Source of the DNA: an uncultured Clostridia bacterium
GTDB lineage: Bacteria; Bacillota; Clostridia; Christensenellales; Borkfalkiaceae
Direction of reading: 5' to 3'
Length of the DNA: 64,000 bases
Assembly (NCBI GenBank): GCA_944363645.1
Contig: CALVUR010000004.1
Span: forward strand, 38,229-102,228
Shown: piece after piece, positions 1 to 8,452 of the stretch
Layout: the number at the start of each line of letters is the position of its first letter
Position numbering within the stretch: the stretch's first letter is position 1
Translations under genes and position numbers: made by a program
Notes under the pieces: generated by a model
Databases searched by the model: none
The model's input: only the letters and a program-made list of their open reading frames with translations
What the model was told of the DNA's origin: nothing

Positions 1-696
1 AACTGTACCAACGTTTGTTGCGATGTCGTGTTTACGGCAGATGCCCAAAAACCATTCAGAGCCTTCCCTACCGATGCCGGCAACGATTTCGTTTGAGTAA
101 AAGATGTCGCCTTTATCAGTTTCAACGCCCTTGCACTTGCCGTCTTCGATAATGATATCGCTGACCATAGTGTTAAAGAGCATTTCAACGCCGATTTCTT
201 CAAGGTGGTGTTGAAGCCTTGTGTAAATTTTATAGCCTTCTTCTGTGCCAAGGTGGCGGATAGGACATTCAATCAATTTTAAGTTTGCCCCGATAGCCTT
301 TCTTCTTATCTCACGAATTTCAGCCTCTTTATCAAGACCGTAAACAAAGGTGTCTGCACCGAACTTTAAATAGATATCGTCAGAACGCTTGATAAGTTCG
401 ACAGCCTTTTCATAACCTAAAATGTGTTGAAGGTTGCCACCGACGTCTGGCGATAAAGATAACTTGCCGTCAGAAAATGCACCAGCACCAGCAAAGCCGG
501 TTGTAATGTTGCAAGGCTTACAGCCAGCGCAAACACCTGTGTATCTTTTGGGGCAAGTACGCTTTTCGATACTTCTACCCTTTTCTATCATCAACACCTT
601 TAAATCGGGTCGCTTTTCTTTTAATTCATAAGCGCAGAAAATGCCCGAAGGACCTGCACCGATAATGATTACATCATAATGTTTGCCTGATTGCAT
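1..696 (-). CDS. FAD-dependent dehydrogenase (COG2509-like), 3' end cut by window edge
   Basis: The first 232 codons of a flavoprotein read leftwards off the window edge, so the C-terminus is missing. The N-terminus (MQSGKHYDVIIIGAGPSGIF) carries the GxGxxG dinucleotide-binding motif of a Rossmann fold. It is followed by an acidic residue after the second strand and by a cysteine-rich stretch CAGCKPCNITTGFAGAGAFS, which is typical of the uncharacterised FAD-dependent dehydrogenases of COG2509. A clean AAGGAG lies just before the ATG at 696, and a sigma-A promoter match lies at 755-783. It is divergent from the U32 gene. The substrate is unknown; a redox role in the cytosol is inferred from the fold only. 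Confidence 0.8.
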   Translation of the reverse strand, partial: MQSGKHYDVIIIGAGPSGIFCAYELKEKRPDLKVLMIEKGRSIEKRTCPKRYTGVCAGCKPCNITTGFAGAGAFSDGKLSLSPDVGGNLQHILGYEKAVELIKRSDDIYLKFGADTFVYGLDKEAEIREIRRKAIGANLKLIECPIRHLGTEEGYKIYTRLQHHLEEIGVEMLFNTMVSDIIIEDGKCKGVETDKGDIFYSNEIVAGIGREGSEWFLGICRKHDIATNVGTV

Positions 697-754
697 AAAT
701 AACTCCTTAATCTTTTTTGACTTAAAATAAATTAAGCCGTTTATCACCTTAATT

Positions 755-783
755 ATTGTAGCACACCCCACAAAAAATAGCAA
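755..783 (-). promoter_or_regulatory. sigma-A promoter of the FAD dehydrogenase gene
   Basis: On the minus strand TTGCTA (778-783) is followed after exactly 17 bp by TACAAT (755-760). Transcription would begin near 748 and give a leader of about 50 nt ending in AAGGAG before the ATG at 696. Confidence 0.6.
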
Positions 784-973
784 TAAAAAAACCTAATTAA
801 AAGTAGTTTTCACATTTACAAAATTTAAACAATTTTGGTAATTTTTTATAACCACCGCTTGCCGATTTTTTGTAAATTTTTCTGCCTGTGATTTTTCGCC
901 CTTTTAATTTTTTTAAGAAAATTTTTGGTAACCATAAGAGTATGCCTTAAATTAAAAATTTAACCATAATAAA

Positions 974-1002
974 TTGAAAAAATTTTTGGTTTGTGGTAAA
1001 AT
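974..1002 (+). promoter_or_regulatory. sigma-A promoter of the U32 gene
   Basis: TTGAAA (974-979), 17 bp, TAAAAT (997-1002). The predicted start of transcription near 1009 leaves a leader of about 28 nt. It also excludes the in-frame TTG at 974 as a start codon, because that triplet is part of the -35 box. Confidence 0.7.
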
Positions 1003-1036
1003 TAAATTTAGCAAAACAAAAAAATTAAAGGGCATT

Positions 1037-3220
1037 ATGGTAGAGTTATTATCACCGGCTGGAAGCCGTGAAAGTTTTATATGTGCAGTAAACGCAGGTG
1101 CAAGCGCAGTGTATTTGGGGCTTGACCTTTTTTCTGCACGCAAAAATGCCGAAAACTTTACCAAAGAAAACTTGCCGTTTTACGTAACATATGCCCACTT
1201 ACTTGGGGTAAGGGTGTATGTTGCCCTTAACACAATCACCGACGACAACGAACTTTTAGGGCTACTTGATTACGCAAAATTTTGTAACGATATAAACGTA
1301 GACGGACTTATTATCCAAGACATGTTTTTGGGTAAAATTTTGCACAAAAGTTTGCCGAACATTGAACTTCACCTATCAACGCAAGCGGGCGTAAACAATT
1401 TAGAAGGTGCTTTGCTTGCCAAAAAGTATGGTTTTTGCCGTGTGGTTTTGGCACGTGAAACGCCCTTTAGTGAGATTGAACAGATTGCAAAAGTGATTGA
1501 TACCGAAGTTTTTGTACAAGGTGCGCTTTGCACTGCCTTTTCAGGGCAATGTTATATGTCAAGTTTTGCCGGCAACAACAGCGGTAACCGTGGACTTTGC
1601 AAACAGCCTTGCAGAAAGCAGTACACTTTAAAAAACCAAAATATAAATGTAACAGGTTATAACATTTCGCTTGCCGACCTATCGCTTGCGCCAAACCTTG
1701 ATAAACTTCTATCCGCTGGCGTAAAGTCCTTAAAAATTGAAGGGCGAATGAGAAAACCGTCTTATGTTTATTACGCAACGAAGTATTACAGCGATATATT
1801 AAACGGCAAAAGTCCCGCTATAAGCCCGTTATCACGCACTTTTAAGCGTGGCAACTATACTTTAGGGCTTGGGTTTAAGCAGGACAAAAACCTTATTTCA
1901 AACAAAGTACAAAGCCACGTTGGTGAAAAGATTGGCACGATAAAAGGGGTAAATAAAACCACACTTAGCCTTTCGACCAACCATAAATTTACAAGTGGCG
2001 ACAGCGGAAAAATTTTGAGAAACGGCTTTGAAGTTGGTAACTTTACCTATGAAAATGGTCAAGTTAAATATCAAGGTAATCCAAAAATAAATGATGTTGT
2101 TACAATAACCACCGACCAACAACTTGAAAGCAAGATTTTTGATGTCAAAAAGACATTAAATATAGATGTAAGGGCTAATTTTTTAAGCGGTGAAAGGGCT
2201 CAAATTTACGCAAATGTAAAGGGCGCACAAATTGTGTTTGAAAGCGAATTTATCCTTGAAAAAGCCAAAAATAGCCCTATTTTAAGCGATGACTTACAAG
2301 CCAATTTGAAAAAGGTTGGCGACTACCCTATTTTTGCAAATGTAAGTGTAGAAACCGACGGCATTTTTATTGCAAAAAGCCAATTAAACGGCATACGTAG
2401 GCAGTTTTACGACAAACTTATTTATGAATTAACGGGTAAGTTTGATAGACCAAGTTTTGATTTTGAACTTGAAAAATTGATCGTAACTACCCAAAACAAA
2501 CTTGCCGTAATTGACGAAGATTTTACAGACATTTACGACAAAGATTTTGACATTGCAATTTTTGCACCGAACGATTACAACGATTTAGAAAAGTTTGAAA
2601 ACTTTTATAATACCTTAAGTTTAACCAAAAAATTGCGCTTTTTATACCTACCGTCAATGTTAAATAGTGCCGATAACGGGCTTATAGCCCCACTTTTGCG
2701 CTTTTTTGATGGTGTTTATGTTGACGGATATTATGGCATAGAATTTGCCAAAGCGCACAATAAATTGCTTATTTTGGGTACAGGAACGAACATTTATAAC
2801 GAGCAAGATTGCGTAAACGCAAAACGTGAAAGTTATGATTATTGTTTGTCTAAAGAACTTGTTTTGCAAAAGGCGAAAAGTTTTGACGGCTTTTATTATT
2901 CGGCTGGTAGTATTAAAGTTATGGACCTATTGTACTGTCCGTTTAATAAGACTTGTAATGACTGTAAGGGCGCAGATTATTCCACCCTTGACGATGGACG
3001 CAAGTTTATTTTAAGGCGAGTAAAGATGACGGAGTGCCGTTTTGAAGTGTATAACCCCTATCCACTTTTAACGCAAGGCACAACAAAACAAATCTTTAAC
3101 TTTATAACCTTACAAAAGGAACAAAAACTTGCTATTTTGGAAAACGCAAACGAGCCTTTAAAGGCAAAAGCCTATTTACCAAACTACACAACAGGACATA
3201 GCAAAAAACCGCTTTTATAA
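1037..3220 (+). CDS. U32 family peptidase / tRNA-hydroxylation-type protein
   Basis: A 727-residue member of the U32 family. The hallmark motif GALCTAFSGQCYMSS is at about residues 160-174, followed by more cysteines (GLCKQPCRKQY) that bind an iron-sulfur cluster in studied relatives. Some long U32 proteins (TrhP type) make 5-hydroxyuridine at tRNA wobble positions, others are collagenase-like; assignment to the tRNA branch is inference. A second cysteine group lies near residues 632-645 (YCPFNKTCNDC). I chose the ATG at 1037 because the promoter at 974-1002 lies inside the longer reading frame and AAAGGG precedes this ATG. Residues about 544-554 (SADNGLIAPLL) are encoded by a copy of the dispersed palindromic element. 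The stop codon lies inside the terminator hairpin. Confidence 0.85.
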   Translation: MVELLSPAGSRESFICAVNAGASAVYLGLDLFSARKNAENFTKENLPFYVTYAHLLGVRVYVALNTITDDNELLGLLDYAKFCNDINVDGLIIQDMFLGKILHKSLPNIELHLSTQAGVNNLEGALLAKKYGFCRVVLARETPFSEIEQIAKVIDTEVFVQGALCTAFSGQCYMSSFAGNNSGNRGLCKQPCRKQYTLKNQNINVTGYNISLADLSLAPNLDKLLSAGVKSLKIEGRMRKPSYVYYATKYYSDILNGKSPAISPLSRTFKRGNYTLGLGFKQDKNLISNKVQSHVGEKIGTIKGVNKTTLSLSTNHKFTSGDSGKILRNGFEVGNFTYENGQVKYQGNPKINDVVTITTDQQLESKIFDVKKTLNIDVRANFLSGERAQIYANVKGAQIVFESEFILEKAKNSPILSDDLQANLKKVGDYPIFANVSVETDGIFIAKSQLNGIRRQFYDKLIYELTGKFDRPSFDFELEKLIVTTQNKLAVIDEDFTDIYDKDFDIAIFAPNDYNDLEKFENFYNTLSLTKKLRFLYLPSMLNSADNGLIAPLLRFFDGVYVDGYYGIEFAKAHNKLLILGTGTNIYNEQDCVNAKRESYDYCLSKELVLQKAKSFDGFYYSAGSIKVMDLLYCPFNKTCNDCKGADYSTLDDGRKFILRRVKMTECRFEVYNPYPLLTQGTTKQIFNFITLQKEQKLAILENANEPLKAKAYLPNYTTGHSKKPLL
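2663..2697 (+). repeat. palindromic element, copy 1 (inside U32 gene)
   Basis: Contains the exact 16-nt core GATAACGGGCTTATAG and arms close to those of the intergenic copies (AGTGCC before, CCCCACTTTT after). It is translated in frame as SADNGLIAPLL. Confidence 0.85.
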
Positions 3221-3231
3221 GCGGTTTTTTT
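3203..3231 (+). terminator. intrinsic terminator of the U32 gene
   Basis: AACCGC and GCGGTT pair around a short loop that contains the TAA stop codon, and a run of seven T follows. The stop codon is thus part of the hairpin. Confidence 0.85.
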
Positions 3232-3233
3232 GT

Positions 3234-3270
3234 AAAAAGTGGCGATAACGGGCTTATAGGCCGACTTTTT
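3234..3270 (+). repeat. palindromic element, copy 2
   Basis: Full-length copy: AAAAAGTGGC, core GATAACGGGCTTATAG, GCCG, ACTTTTT. It lies 3 bp after the U32 terminator. Confidence 0.9.
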
Positions 3271-3556
3271 AAAATTTACTTAATATCAAATTTACAGACT
3301 TTTGCTTAAACTTTTATAATTTTTTAGTTATAAACACATCTAAAAATAAGCCTTAAATTTAGCCCCTATCCCCTTTTTTAATAACAATAAAATATACTTA
3401 TTCTTGTCTATTTTGTCATTTAAATAGGAAAAATATCCTTTAAACTGCCAAATAACCGCAAACTTAAACTCACCCACCAAAACCAACATTAAGCCTAAAA
3501 AGGCAAATAAAGGCTTTAAAAAACACAAAAATTATAGCAAGTAAAAAGGCAAATAA
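3271..3556. other. gene-free AT-rich spacer
   Basis: Nothing convincing between the element at 3234-3270 and the ribosomal operon terminator. A 62-codon minus-strand frame (3340-3528) has no usable ribosome binding site and a lysine/phenylalanine-rich product typical of random AT-rich DNA. Confidence 0.5.
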
Positions 3557-3588
3557 AAAAACACGGCATAAAAGCCGTGTTATTTTTA
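3557..3588. terminator. terminator of the ribosomal operon
   Basis: ACACGGC and GCCGTGT form a perfect stem around ATAAAA. It is flanked by A-runs on one side and T-rich sequence on the other, so it can act in both directions. It lies about 20 bp after the rplQ stop. Confidence 0.85.
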
Positions 3589-3607
3589 TAAACTGAAAAG
3601 TTTAGAA

Positions 3608-4114
3608 TTAAACTAATTCGATGATAGCCATGGGAGCAGCGTCGCCACGACGTTCGCCTAAAGAATAGATTCTGGTATAGCCACCGCCTTGACCGAGTTC
3701 TTCTTTACGTTGAGCATACTTAGGTGCTATTTCGTTAAAGATTTGTTCAATCAAAGGATGTTTGATACCTTGAGTTCTTTCTTTAAAATCAGCTTTGCTT
3801 TCTTTAGCTTCTCTAACCAAAGTAAACTCGTGAAGTTTAGACATAATTTTTCTTCTTGCAGCGAGTTTAGCTGGACCGTCTTTGATAACGGTGTTAGTAA
3901 CTTCCTTACCCTTAGCGTCTTTAGTTGTAACCTTAGTTTCGATAGTATCTTCGTAAGTATTAACAGCCAAAGTGATAATTTTTTCAACGTAAGGACGAAG
4001 TTCTTTAGCGCGCATTTCAGTTGTTTCTATTCTTCCATACCAAAGCAATTTGGAAGCCTGGTTTTTTAAGACCGATTGTCTCTGTTTAGCGGTCATACCT
4101 AATTTTCTGGCCAT
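3608..4114 (-). CDS. rplQ: ribosomal protein L17
   Basis: Large-subunit protein L17, the last gene of the S10-spc-alpha operon. The N-terminus (MARKLGMTAKQRQSVLKNQA) and the C-terminal RIYSLGERRGDAAPMAIIEL are typical. At 168 residues it is clearly longer than the usual 115-130. The extra residues lie in two charged insertions, at about 54-80 (lysine/threonine-rich, TKDAKGKEV) and about 100-118. It starts 6 bp after the rpoA stop, so translation is probably coupled. Confidence 0.97.
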   Translation of the reverse strand: MARKLGMTAKQRQSVLKNQASKLLWYGRIETTEMRAKELRPYVEKIITLAVNTYEDTIETKVTTKDAKGKEVTNTVIKDGPAKLAARRKIMSKLHEFTLVREAKESKADFKERTQGIKHPLIEQIFNEIAPKYAQRKEELGQGGGYTRIYSLGERRGDAAPMAIIELV

Positions 4115-4120
4115 GTTTAA

Positions 4121-5071
4121 TTAGTCCTCCTGTTCTTTGAGCGATAAGCCGTAGCTTTGCAGTTTCAAAATAACTTCGTCGAGTGATTTTTTACCAAGGT
4201 TACGGACTTTAAGCATATCGTCTTCTGTCTTTTTGGTCAAATCTTCAACAGTGTGAATATTTGCACGTTTTAAGCAGTTGTAGGAACGAACTGAAAGGTC
4301 CATGTCCTCAATGCTCATTTCTAAAATTCTCGGTAGCGGGTCAGTTGGCTGAGCCTTTAAGATATCGGGAATTGACGAACCTAACGCTACGAAAAGATTT
4401 ATATGTTCTGCGACAAGTTTTGCCGCTAATGAAATAACTTCTCTTGCCGGGGAAGCACCATTTGTGGTTACTTCCAAGATAAGTTTATCGTAATCGGTAC
4501 TTTGACCTACCCTTGTGTTTTCAACATAGTAACTAACCTTTTTAACAGGTGTGTACTTGGAATCGATTGCAATGTAACCGATTTCGCCCGTTTTGTTGAA
4601 TTCTGCGCCTTCATAACCTCTGCCACGACCGATAGTGAGTTCGCAATCTAATGTACCGCCTTCATCAATCGTGCAGACGTATGCGCCGGGGTTTGCAATT
4701 TCGATATCGGAAGGAAGTTCGATATCTTCTGCAGTAACTACGCAAGGACCGACTTTGTGGATAGTAACAATTTCCTTAAAGGAAGGATTTGTTGATACAG
4801 TTTTAAAAGCAATCTCCTTAATGTTAAGAATGATTTCTGGAACATCTTCTTTAACACCTTTGATGGTAGAAAACTCATGATTAACTGCAAGTTCAGGTGC
4901 AAACTTAACACCTTGACAGCTAGCACCGGGAAGCGAAGATAGTAAAGTTCTTCTTAAAGCGTTGCCTAAAGTAGTGCCAAAACCTTTTTCTAAAGGTTCG
5001 CAAACTACTTTAGCATAACTTTGGTCTAGGCTTTCTTCAGTAACAACGTTTGGCATATCTATTTCCATCAT
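4121..5071 (-). CDS. rpoA: RNA polymerase alpha subunit
   Basis: 316 residues. The N-terminal dimerisation domain contains GFGTTLGNALRRTLLSSLPG (about residues 31-50). A flexible linker and the C-terminal helix-hairpin-helix domain (NCLKRANIHTVEDL, NLGKKSLDEV) follow and contact UP elements and activators. AGGAGGT lies 9 nt before the first of two adjacent ATGs, which I take as the start. It is the penultimate gene of the operon, between rpsD and rplQ. Confidence 0.98.
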   Translation of the reverse strand: MMEIDMPNVVTEESLDQSYAKVVCEPLEKGFGTTLGNALRRTLLSSLPGASCQGVKFAPELAVNHEFSTIKGVKEDVPEIILNIKEIAFKTVSTNPSFKEIVTIHKVGPCVVTAEDIELPSDIEIANPGAYVCTIDEGGTLDCELTIGRGRGYEGAEFNKTGEIGYIAIDSKYTPVKKVSYYVENTRVGQSTDYDKLILEVTTNGASPAREVISLAAKLVAEHINLFVALGSSIPDILKAQPTDPLPRILEMSIEDMDLSVRSYNCLKRANIHTVEDLTKKTEDDMLKVRNLGKKSLDEVILKLQSYGLSLKEQED

Positions 5072-5122
5072 AGAAATATTACCTCCTGAATTTTAAATGA
5101 AGTAAAGCAATAGTTAAATTGA

Positions 5123-5749
5123 TTACTTTGAATATAACTCGACTATCATGTGTTCCGAAATTTGAGCGTCAATGTCTTCTCTTGTCGGAAGTGCGATAAC
5201 CTTACCTTTAAGTGTTTCAGGATCGAAGTCAACCCATTTTGGCATGTTGCCATTTTTAGCAACTTCTTTTAATTCTGTAAAATATTTGTTGTTTTTCTTT
5301 GTTTCTTTAACTTCGATAACATCGCCAGCCTTTACTTGGTAAGAAGCAACGTCTACGTTTCTGCCGTTTACTGTAAAGTGTGCGTGGTTAACAAGTTGAC
5401 GAGCTTGTGCACGTGAAGCGGCAATACCCATCCTGAATACAACGTTGTCTAAACGTCTTTCGAGTAAAGATAACATGTTTTCACCGGTAATACCTTTCAT
5501 GCGGTCAGCTTTTTCATAGTATTCTCTAAATTGACCTTCGAGAACGCCATAAATTCTTTTAACCTTTTGTTTTTCACGAAGTTGTTGTCCGTATTCGGAA
5601 ATTTTTCTTCTTGAATTAGCGTGTGGACCTGGAGCAACAGGTCTTTTATTGAAAGCGCAAGATTCTTTATAGCATCTTTCGCCCTTTAAGAATAATTTTG
5701 CGCCTTCACGTCTGCAAAGACGGCATTTAGAATCTGTATATTTAGCCAT
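5123..5749 (-). CDS. rpsD: ribosomal protein S4 (zinc-binding form)
   Basis: 208 residues. Small-subunit assembly initiator that binds 16S rRNA. The N-terminus has four cysteines (CRLCRREG, then CYKESC), the zinc-binding C+ form. The S4 RNA-binding domain lies at about residues 97-160 ([20 protein letters not shown]). In many bacteria S4 represses its own operon, but I see no obvious leader within this operon. Confidence 0.98.
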   Translation of the reverse strand: MAKYTDSKCRLCRREGAKLFLKGERCYKESCAFNKRPVAPGPHANSRRKISEYGQQLREKQKVKRIYGVLEGQFREYYEKADRMKGITGENMLSLLERRLDNVVFRMGIAASRAQARQLVNHAHFTVNGRNVDVASYQVKAGDVIEVKETKKNNKYFTELKEVAKNGNMPKWVDFDPETLKGKVIALPTREDIDAQISEHMIVELYSK

Positions 5750-5763
5750 AAATAATCATCTCC

Positions 5764-6156
5764 TTATACTCTGCGACGTTTAGGAGGACGGCAACCGTTG
5801 TGTGCGATTGGTGAAACGTCCTGAATTAACGTAACTTCGATACCGCAAACACCGAGTGCACGGATAGCGGATTCTCTGCCTTGACCTGGACCTTTAACAT
5901 AAACTTCAACACTTCTTAAACCGTGTTCCATTGCAGCCCTTGCAGCAGTTTCTGATGCTTGTTGAGCAGCGAATGGAGTTGATTTTCTTGAACCACGGAA
6001 ACCTAATGCACCAGCACTGCAGTGTGAAATGGTGTTACCATTCATATCGGTTACTGTGATGATTGTGTTGTTGAAAGAAGATTTAATGTGTACTTGACCT
6101 TTGTCAACTTTCTTAATATCTCTACGTTTTTTAATAACTTTCTTTGCTTGTGCCAT
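5764..6156 (-). CDS. rpsK: ribosomal protein S11
   Basis: 130 residues. Forms the small-subunit platform near the mRNA exit. [19 protein letters not shown] and the C-terminal [18 protein letters not shown] are near-invariant S11 signatures. It sits between rpsM and rpsD with gaps of about 15 bp. Confidence 0.98.
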   Translation of the reverse strand: MAQAKKVIKKRRDIKKVDKGQVHIKSSFNNTIITVTDMNGNTISHCSAGALGFRGSRKSTPFAAQQASETAARAAMEHGLRSVEVYVKGPGQGRESAIRALGVCGIEVTLIQDVSPIAHNGCRPPKRRRV

Positions 6157-6172
6157 AGTACCTTATCACCTC

Positions 6173-6550
6173 TTACTTGCTTGCAGTCTTTTTCTTAGCG
6201 ACTGTACGACGAGGACCTTTTCTTGTCCTTGCGTTCCTTTTTGAACTTTGACCCCTTACAGGTAAGTTCTTTCTATGACGAACACCCCTATATGAACCAA
6301 CTTCGATAAGTCTTTTGATGTTCATAGAAACTTCGGTTTTAAGTTCGCCTTCTACATGCAAATTATGTTCAATGTATTCCCTGATTTTGGAAATATCTTC
6401 TTCGGTTAAATCCTTAACTCTTGTATCAGGATTGACGCCGGTTTCTTGTAAAATCTTGTTTGATGTAGTTCTGCCGATACCGTAAATGTAGGTAAGGCCG
6501 ATTTCTACACGCTTATCTCTCGGTAAGTCAACACCGGAAATTCGTGCCAT
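6173..6550 (-). CDS. rpsM: ribosomal protein S13
   Basis: 125 residues. Small-subunit head protein that contacts the P-site tRNA and the large subunit. [20 protein letters not shown] and [15 protein letters not shown] are diagnostic. The basic tail ends in lysines. A 130-bp gap separates it from rpmJ upstream, the widest inside the operon; I see no promoter there. Confidence 0.98.
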   Translation of the reverse strand: MARISGVDLPRDKRVEIGLTYIYGIGRTTSNKILQETGVNPDTRVKDLTEEDISKIREYIEHNLHVEGELKTEVSMNIKRLIEVGSYRGVRHRKNLPVRGQSSKRNARTRKGPRRTVAKKKTASK

Positions 6551-6680
6551 TATTTATATCCTCCAAAATAATGTGTAAATTCTTTTTTTTGATATTGATT
6601 AAATTATATATATATTCGATATCGCACGCAAGTTAAGTGTGGAATTGGAATGACTTAAATTGCGAGTGATTTATTTCCAA

Positions 6681-6797
6681 TTAGCCTTGTCTTTGTTTAT
6701 GATTTTTGTTCTTTGAACAAATAACCATAACCTTGCCTTCTCTCTTAATAACCCTGCACTTATCGCACATAGGCTTAACAGATGGTCTGACTTTCAT
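6681..6797 (-). CDS. rpmJ: ribosomal protein L36 (zinc form)
   Basis: A 38-codon gene that is easily missed because of its length. The product starts [20 protein letters not shown] and ends [10 protein letters not shown]. The Cys-x2-Cys pair, a later Cys and a His make up the zinc ribbon of the C+ form. GGAGGAACATTTTT precedes the ATG at 6797. It lies between infA and rpsM, as in other Gram-positive operons. Confidence 0.97.
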   Translation of the reverse strand: MKVRPSVKPMCDKCRVIKREGKVMVICSKNKNHKQRQG

Positions 6798-6845
6798 AAA
6801 AATGTTCCTCCGATATTTATTGAACTTTTAAAAATTACTTAATGT

Positions 6846-7067
6846 TTAGGACTTGCTACGCCAAACGATTCTGCCCTTTGATAAGTCGTAAGGACTCATT
6901 TCAAGTTTAACCGTATCACCCGGGATAATCTTGATGTAATTCATTCTTAATTTGCCTGAGATGTATGCGGTAATTACATAACCGTTTGACAATTTAACTT
7001 TAAACGTTGCGTTTGGTAAAGCCTCTAAAATAACGCCTTCAGCTTCGATAACGTCGTTTTTTGACAC
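6846..7067 (-). CDS. infA: translation initiation factor IF-1
   Basis: 73 residues and a single OB-fold that binds the ribosomal A site during initiation. [22 protein letters not shown]-less loop [20 protein letters not shown] and the C-terminal [12 protein letters not shown] are clear IF-1 features. It lies between map and rpmJ in the standard order. Confidence 0.97.
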   Translation of the reverse strand: MSKNDVIEAEGVILEALPNATFKVKLSNGYVITAYISGKLRMNYIKIIPGDTVKLEMSPYDLSKGRIVWRSKS

Positions 7068-7085
7068 AATAAATTCCTCCGTAAA

Positions 7086-7823
7086 TTATAACGTAAGTAT
7101 TTGAACACCATCGTCAGTGATTGCAATAGTGTTTTCATAGTGTGCGGAAGGTAAGCCGTCTGCAGTAACACATCGCCAACCGTCAATTTCAACATGATAA
7201 TCACCCATGTTGATCATCGGCTCGATACAAAGTGTCATGCCCTTTCTTAACCTAACGCCTACACCACGTTTACCGTAGTTAGGTACTTGTGGGTCTTCAT
7301 GAAGTGATTTACCAATACCATGACCGACCATGTCCCTTACCACAGAAAAGCCATTACTTTCAGCATGTTGTTGGATAGCGTAACCTACGTCGCCCAAAGC
7401 ACCGCCTATTGAAACTGCCTCAACGCCCTTAAAAAAGCATTCTTTGGTAACTTCAACAAGTTTTAACTTTTCGGCTGAACACTTTCCAACGGGGAAAGTC
7501 CTTGCTGCGTCTGCGTGATAACCATTTAAGACGCAACCTGTATCAATGCTAACGATTTGACCTTCTTCCAAAACTCTGTCAGAGGGGAAACCGTGTACAA
7601 CTTCTTCGTCAATAGAAGTGCAAATTGTACCGGGAAAACCATAATAACCTAAAAAGTTTGGTTTAGCCCCACGTGATGCGATGTAATCAAAACAAAACTT
7701 ATCGATTTCTTTTGTAGTAACACCTACACGAATTTTTTCTTCGACAAACTTGAACATGTCGCTAATGATTTGACACGATGCTTTGATTTTCTCAATTTCC
7801 TGCGGAGTTTTAATGTAAATCAT
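7086..7823 (-). CDS. map: methionine aminopeptidase type I
   Basis: 245 residues. Removes the initiator methionine from nascent proteins. The metal ligands of the pita-bread fold can be seen: D in SIDTGCVLNGYHADAARTF (two aspartates), H in GHGIGKSLHEDP, E in IEPMINMG and the final E in YENTIAI. The start overlaps the end of adk by 14 bp, so the two are probably translationally coupled. Confidence 0.97.
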   Translation of the reverse strand: MIYIKTPQEIEKIKASCQIISDMFKFVEEKIRVGVTTKEIDKFCFDYIASRGAKPNFLGYYGFPGTICTSIDEEVVHGFPSDRVLEEGQIVSIDTGCVLNGYHADAARTFPVGKCSAEKLKLVEVTKECFFKGVEAVSIGGALGDVGYAIQQHAESNGFSVVRDMVGHGIGKSLHEDPQVPNYGKRGVGVRLRKGMTLCIEPMINMGDYHVEIDGWRCVTADGLPSAHYENTIAITDDGVQILTL

Positions 7824-8439
7824 TTAATACCTCAATAATTTCCTGAAAGACGTCTTGAACGGGTTGATCGCCGTTTACGTCCTTTAAAAGCCCTGTGTTT
7901 TCGTAAAATTCGATAACAGGCGCTGTTTTTACAGTGTAAACATTAAGTCTATTTTGTACCGTTTCAACAGTGTCGTCGGCACGCTGAATAAGTTCGCCGT
8001 CACACTTTGAACAATTCGATACTCCGCCTAAAAAGTCAACGTGATAGGACTCACCACACTTGGCGCAAATGCGTCTGCCGGTAAGTCTTTTCGTGAGTCT
8101 GTCTAAAGGGATAACGATGTCAATAACGGCATCGATTTTAGCAAAATTCGCCAAAGCCTCTGCTTGTGCGACATCTCTCGGAAACCCATCAAGGATGAAG
8201 CCGTTCACACAATCATCTTGACAGATTCTTCCCTTTACGAGCTCAACCGTGACCTCGTCGGGGACCAGTTGTCCCCTATCGATATAGCCCTTTGCGACTA
8301 AACCGATAGGAGTTTGGTCTTTTATGTTTTGTCTGAATATGTCACCAGTAGAAATGTGCGGAATTTGGTACTTTTTGGCAAGCATTGAAGCCTGTGTACC
8401 CTTGCCAGCACCTGGCGCACCCAAAAAAACAATGTTCAT
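7810..8439 (-). CDS. adk: adenylate kinase (zinc LID)
   Basis: 209 residues. Interconverts ATP + AMP and 2 ADP. The P-loop is GAPGAGKGTQ (about residues 7-16), the AMP-binding DGFPRD follows, and the LID carries four cysteines (CAKCGES, CSKCDGE), the structural zinc site of Gram-positive enzymes. It is placed between secY and map as usual. Confidence 0.98.
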   Translation of the reverse strand: MNIVFLGAPGAGKGTQASMLAKKYQIPHISTGDIFRQNIKDQTPIGLVAKGYIDRGQLVPDEVTVELVKGRICQDDCVNGFILDGFPRDVAQAEALANFAKIDAVIDIVIPLDRLTKRLTGRRICAKCGESYHVDFLGGVSNCSKCDGELIQRADDTVETVQNRLNVYTVKTAPVIEFYENTGLLKDVNGDQPVQDVFQEIIEVLNDLH

Positions 8440-8452
8440 AATTCTTCTCTTA

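Larger units (their letters stand above)
697..1036. other. divergent intergenic region
   Basis: AT-rich spacer between two divergent genes. It holds the two promoters listed at 755-783 and 974-1002. I see no operator palindrome, riboswitch or small gene in the central part (about 784-970). Confidence 0.5.

Noticed and set aside
974..1036. Extended start of the U32 gene (TTG at 974)
   Set aside because: The triplet is part of a -35 box whose promoter starts transcription downstream of it.
3340..3528. 62-codon minus-strand frame between the U32 gene and rplQ
   Set aside because: No ribosome binding site, AT-rich codon pattern of random sequence, no recognisable motif.
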